Origin: Massilia glaciei
GTDB taxonomy: Bacteria; Pseudomonadota; Gammaproteobacteria; Burkholderiales; Burkholderiaceae_D
Assembly (NCBI RefSeq): GCF_003011895.2
Contig: NZ_PXWF02000245.1
Span: 1 to 64,000, forward strand
DNA: 64,000 bases
Reading direction: 5' to 3'
The notes below the pieces were generated by a model that ran no database searches, was not told the DNA's origin, and saw nothing but the letters and a program-made list of their open reading frames with translations. A program made the translations under genes and the position numbers. Below are positions 61,300 through 64,000 of the stretch, in pieces (position 1 is the first letter of the stretch; each line of letters begins with the position of its first letter).

Positions 61300-61414
61300 G
61301 TCTTCTCCCGGGTTATCTCGCATTGTCATTATAGAATGCTTGCGGCTGCGGCGCGGGGCGCGGCCCGTCCCGATCATTTATACTGCCTGCTTCCATCCCC
61401 GCGAGCCCGACTCC

Positions 61415-61978
61415 ATGACCGTCACCCGCTGCACCTGGGCCAATCCGGCCAACCCGCGCTATCTGGCCTACCACGACCAGGAATGGGGCGTGGTCTGCCA
61501 CGACGAGAACCGCCTGTTCGAGATGCTCAATCTGGAGGGCGCGCAGGCGGGCCTGAGCTGGGAGACGATCCTCAACAAACGCGAGAGCTACCGCGCCGCG
61601 TTCGACGGCTGGGACGCCGAAATAATCGCGCGCTACGACGCCGCCAAGGTCGCCGAGCTGCTGGCCAATCCCGGCATCGTGCGCAACAAGCTCAAGGTGG
61701 CGGCCGCCATCACCAACGCCCAGGCCTACCTGCGCCTGCGCGCCGAGGGCCAGTCGCTCGACCAGTACCTGTGGGCCTGGGTCGGCGGCGCGCCGATCAT
61801 CAACAGCTTCGGCGCCGGCGACCGTCCGGCCAAGACGGAGCTGTCGGACCGGATATCGAAGGACCTGATCAAGCGCGGCTTCAAGTTCGTCGGCTCGACC
61901 ATCATCTACGCCTATATGCAGGGTATCGGCATGGTCGACGACCACGATGTGAAGTGCTTCCGCCACGCGGAGCGCTAG
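61415..61978 (+). CDS. tag: DNA-3-methyladenine glycosylase I
   Basis: A 187-residue Tag-type DNA glycosylase that removes 3-methyladenine. Zinc ligands are visible: C6 in RCTWAN, the histidine in YHDQEWG, and the C-terminal DDHDVKCFRH pair. The EGAQAGLSWETIL segment carries the catalytic-site glutamate. ATG 61415 is the natural start of the family. It is divergent from the OsmC gene and precedes an MnmC-like gene by four bases. Confidence 0.93.
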   Translation: MTVTRCTWANPANPRYLAYHDQEWGVVCHDENRLFEMLNLEGAQAGLSWETILNKRESYRAAFDGWDAEIIARYDAAKVAELLANPGIVRNKLKVAAAITNAQAYLRLRAEGQSLDQYLWAWVGGAPIINSFGAGDRPAKTELSDRISKDLIKRGFKFVGSTIIYAYMQGIGMVDDHDVKCFRHAER

Positions 61979-61982
61979 TCGC

Positions 61983-63650
61983 GTGGACTGGCGGGCGCAC
62001 TGGGGCGGGCGTGAGCGCTTTGTCGTGTTCGACGCGCGCCCCGTCGATGGCGCCGGCTTCGATGCCGCGCTCAAGGCCTGGCACGCCGACCCGCGCCGGC
62101 CCGGGCGCCTGCATTACATAGCGCTCGCGCGCGGGTCGCCTTCGGGTTTCCGGCGCCGGCTCCAAGCCGATTCGAATGTCACGCTTGACCTGTTGTGCGT
62201 GCCGCTCGCGCAGGCACTGGCGCAGCTTGAGGCGCGCATCGACGCGGCCGTCGTGCACGGCGTGGCGGACAGCGCCGCCGCGCGCGCGATCGCCCGTCTC
62301 GCGGCGCCCGGCGCGCGCCTGTTCGCCTCCGACTCGCTCCAAGAGGTGTTTTCCGCCGCCGGCTTCGTGTGCGAGGGCGACGGTGGCGCCTTCAAAGGCG
62401 TATTCGCCGGGCGTGCTCCGCAGGCGGGCGCGCAACTGCAATCGCCGCGCAATGCGATCGTGCTGGGGGCGGGTTTGGCCGGCGCCGCCGCGTGCGAGCG
62501 CCTGTGCGCGCGCGGCTGGCAGGTCACGCTGGTCGAGCGCCACGCGCACGCGGCCACCGAGGCATCGGGCAACCTGGCCGGCATCTACATGCCGCTGCTG
62601 TCGAAGGATGACAACGTCGGCACCCGGTTGTCGCGTGCCGCCTTCTTGTTCGCGCTCGGCTACTGGGAAAGGCTCGGCGGCATCGGCGCGGCGATTGAGG
62701 GCGCCGGCTGCGGCGTGCTGCAGCTGGCGCGCGGGCCGGAACACGCCGGCGTCCAGCGCGCCATCGCCGGCCAGGGCCGGTTGCCGTTGGATTTCGCCGA
62801 ATGGCTTGACGCGCCGGCCGCCAGCGCCATGCTCGGATCGAACGCGCCCGACGGCGGCTGGTTGTTCCGCAAAGGTGGATGGGCGCATCCGGCCAGCGTG
62901 TGCGCGGCCATGCTGGCGGCGTGCGGCGCCAAGCTGACGCAACGCTTCGGGGTGGGCGACGTGACGCTGCGGCGCGAGGCCGACGGCCGGTGGACGGCGC
63001 TGGCGGCCGACGGCACGGCCATCGCCAGCGCGCCGACCCTGATTTTGGCCAACGGCACCGGCGCCGTGAGCCTGGCGCAGGCGGCCACGCTGCCGCTCAC
63101 GCCGGTGCGCGGACAGGTCACCCATCTGGCCGAAGGCAGCGTGCGCGCGCTTCCCTTCGTGCTGTGCGGCGAAGCCTACCTGACGCCGGCGGCGCATGGC
63201 ATCCACTGCGCCGGCGCCAGCTACGACGCCGACCCCGATCCCGAATTGCGCACGGCCAGCCAGGACCAGAACCTGGCGCGCATCCGCGCCTTGCTCGGTG
63301 ACGCGCGCGCCGGCTTCGGCGCGCCGCTGCGCGGGCGGGTCGGCCAGCGCTGCGTGGCGCCGGACCGGCTGCCGCTGGTCGGCGCGCTGCCCGACCCGGC
63401 GCGGCGGGGCCGCGTCGAGCGCCTGCGCGACGTCGCCCGCCACGACGGCCTGCATGCCTTGCTCGGCTACGCTTCGCGCGGCCTGACCTGGGCGCCGCTG
63501 TGCGCCGAACTGCTGGCCGCCCGCCTCGACGGCGAGCCGCTGCCGCTGGAGACGGCGCTGGCCGGCGCGCTCGACCCGGCCCGCTTCCTGTTGCGGGAAC
63601 GACGCAGGGCCGGCGCGGGCGGCCAAAACGGCGCGGGAAGCGGAGTATAA
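61983..63650 (+). CDS. mnmC: MnmC-like tRNA modification protein with degraded methyltransferase half
   Basis: A 555-residue protein starting with GTG at 61983. The C-terminal part, from about residue 158, is the FAD-dependent oxidoreductase domain of MnmC (IVLGAGLAGAAACERL, ASGNLAGIYMPLLS), which converts cmnm5s2U34 to nm5s2U34 in tRNA. The N-terminal 150 residues resemble the methyltransferase domain (AWHADPRRPGRLHYIALA) but lack its first part and the GxGxGxNF SAM-binding loop, which reads FDARPVDGAGF. It therefore probably only does the oxidase step. It begins four bases after tag. Confidence 0.82.
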   Translation: MDWRAHWGGRERFVVFDARPVDGAGFDAALKAWHADPRRPGRLHYIALARGSPSGFRRRLQADSNVTLDLLCVPLAQALAQLEARIDAAVVHGVADSAAARAIARLAAPGARLFASDSLQEVFSAAGFVCEGDGGAFKGVFAGRAPQAGAQLQSPRNAIVLGAGLAGAAACERLCARGWQVTLVERHAHAATEASGNLAGIYMPLLSKDDNVGTRLSRAAFLFALGYWERLGGIGAAIEGAGCGVLQLARGPEHAGVQRAIAGQGRLPLDFAEWLDAPAASAMLGSNAPDGGWLFRKGGWAHPASVCAAMLAACGAKLTQRFGVGDVTLRREADGRWTALAADGTAIASAPTLILANGTGAVSLAQAATLPLTPVRGQVTHLAEGSVRALPFVLCGEAYLTPAAHGIHCAGASYDADPDPELRTASQDQNLARIRALLGDARAGFGAPLRGRVGQRCVAPDRLPLVGALPDPARRGRVERLRDVARHDGLHALLGYASRGLTWAPLCAELLAARLDGEPLPLETALAGALDPARFLLRERRRAGAGGQNGAGSGV

Positions 63651-63750
63651 TTTCCAAAAGACAACGCAATGCACTGGCTCGAAGGGAGCTGACGATGGAG
63701 GTTTTGCCCGCTTCAGCCCGGAACCGGCACCGCATTCCGGAGTGCCGCCG

Positions 63751-63776
63751 ATGAGTGGACATGGACTGTTGGACGA
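63751..63776 (+). repeat. Duplicate of the response-regulator gene start
   Basis: ATGAGTGGACATGGACTGTT (63751-63770) matches the start of the gene at 63863 (ATGAGTGGACACGGACTGTT) in 19 of 20 bases. This copy runs only 14 codons (MSGHGLLDDGGAGN) before a stop at 63793. It may be a translated leader or a relic of a partial duplication of about 112 bases. Confidence 0.75.
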
Positions 63777-63794
63777 CGGTGGAGCAGGGAATTG

Positions 63795-63844
63795 ATGCGG
63801 CATGCCGCATCCCTGCGTAACGGGCCTGCCATGCAAGGCAGGCC
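63795..63844. other. Two adjacent perfect stem-loops before the response-regulator gene
   Basis: ATGCGGCATGCCGCAT (63795-63810) is a perfect 16-base palindrome. GGCCTGCC (63823-63830) pairs with GGCAGGCC (63837-63844) around ATGCAA. Lying between the duplicated start and the real start, they could form a regulatory leader. Confidence 0.55.
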
Positions 63845-63862
63845 TCCCATGCGAGGGTGGAC

Positions 63863-64000
63863 ATGAGTGGACACGGACTGTTAAACGAAGCCCGCCAAAG
63901 CGACCGCACGCACTGGCTGCACAAGCGCTACCTGATCGTCGACGACCTTGCCAGCCTGCGCGATGTGCTGCGCGCCAGCCTGCAAAAGCTCGGCGCGACG
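63863..64000 (+). CDS. Response regulator receiver-domain protein (N-terminal part, cut by window end)
   Basis: The first 46 codons of a gene running off the window. After a 20-residue lead (MSGHGLLNEARQSDRTHWLH) the CheY-like fold starts with RYLIVDDLASLRDVLRASLQ, whose VDD holds the acidic pocket aspartates. The rest, including the phosphorylation site and any output domain, lies outside. No Shine-Dalgarno stronger than GAGGGTGG is seen before ATG 63863. Confidence 0.8.
   Translation, partial: MSGHGLLNEARQSDRTHWLHKRYLIVDDLASLRDVLRASLQKLGAT

Larger units (their letters stand above)
63651..63862. other. Intergenic region with two stem-loops and a duplicated gene start
   Basis: Between mnmC and the response-regulator gene. 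It contains a 19-codon frame at 63695-63754 with a GGGAG site and a copy of the response-regulator start at 63751. Stem-loops lie at 63795-63810 and 63823-63844. Confidence 0.5.

Noticed and set aside
63695-63754. 19-codon frame with a GGGAG site after mnmC
   Set aside because: Too short and without sequence character to call as a gene; kept only as part of the description of the region.

Overview
The window is GC-rich, gene-dense bacterial chromosome. Codon use (strong G/C third positions), the gene families present (SpuC/PuuA polyamine genes, FadN-type beta-oxidation proteins, GtsA-like sugar importer, YjfI/PspA/YqiJ/YqiK genes) and general familiarity of the proteins suggest a betaproteobacterium of the Oxalobacteraceae, Massilia-like. 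That placement is inference; no search was possible. No rRNA, tRNA, integrase, insertion sequence or CRISPR array was seen.

Layout. (1) 1-10.2 kb is a polyamine block: the tail of one glutamine-synthetase-family gene, an SpuC-type aminotransferase, a PotG/H/I importer core without its binding protein, a POT-family peptide transporter (minus strand), a PuuC-type aldehyde dehydrogenase and a second glutamine-synthetase-family gene broken by a frameshift. (2) 10.3-14.7 kb holds an unrecognised 421-residue protein, ThpR RNA cyclic phosphodiesterase (minus), an EEP-family phosphodiesterase, cardiolipin synthase ClsB and Hsp15. (3) 14.9-22.6 kb is a fatty-acid degradation block: TetR regulator, acyl-CoA dehydrogenase, FadN-like fused dehydrogenase/hydratase, hotdog thioesterase, FadA thiolase and an enoyl-CoA hydratase. 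(4) 22.6-29.9 kb is mixed and partly accessory: a 30-residue peptide gene, a lower-GC pair with a DUF6036-type nucleotidyltransferase, a very large M50 membrane protease, an exported-looking methyltransferase, an amino-acid permease, a 166-bp inverted-repeat element and a small conserved-looking gene.

(5) 30.1-40.5 kb is the most striking locus: one promoter bracketed by two matching palindromes drives seven same-strand genes: DUF2170 (YjfI), PspA/IM30 (YjfJ), a small unknown, YqiJ-type OB-fold membrane protein, YqiK-type flotillin, a zinc-ribbon protein and a 1765-residue AAA ATPase. It looks like a membrane-stress or membrane-remodelling module. (6) 40.7-47.3 kb has a secreted GH43 arabinanase with a ricin-type lectin domain, a second copy of the inverted-repeat element, type II NADH dehydrogenase, a HAD-like protein without its catalytic aspartates, a CbbR-like LysR regulator, a DUF4142 protein and two tandem arsenate reductases.

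(7) 47.5-60.2 kb is a beta-glucoside regulon: sugar ABC importer (GtsABCD-like), LacI regulator, cytoplasmic GH1 and exported GH3 beta-glucosidases, glucokinase, FHS-family sugar transporter and a second, nearly identical LacI. LacI-type palindromes sit at the importer promoter and upstream of the GH1 gene. (8) 60.2-64 kb has a PaiB-like FMN protein, OsmC, DNA-3-methyladenine glycosylase I, an MnmC-like protein with a degraded methyltransferase half, and the start of a response regulator cut by the window edge.
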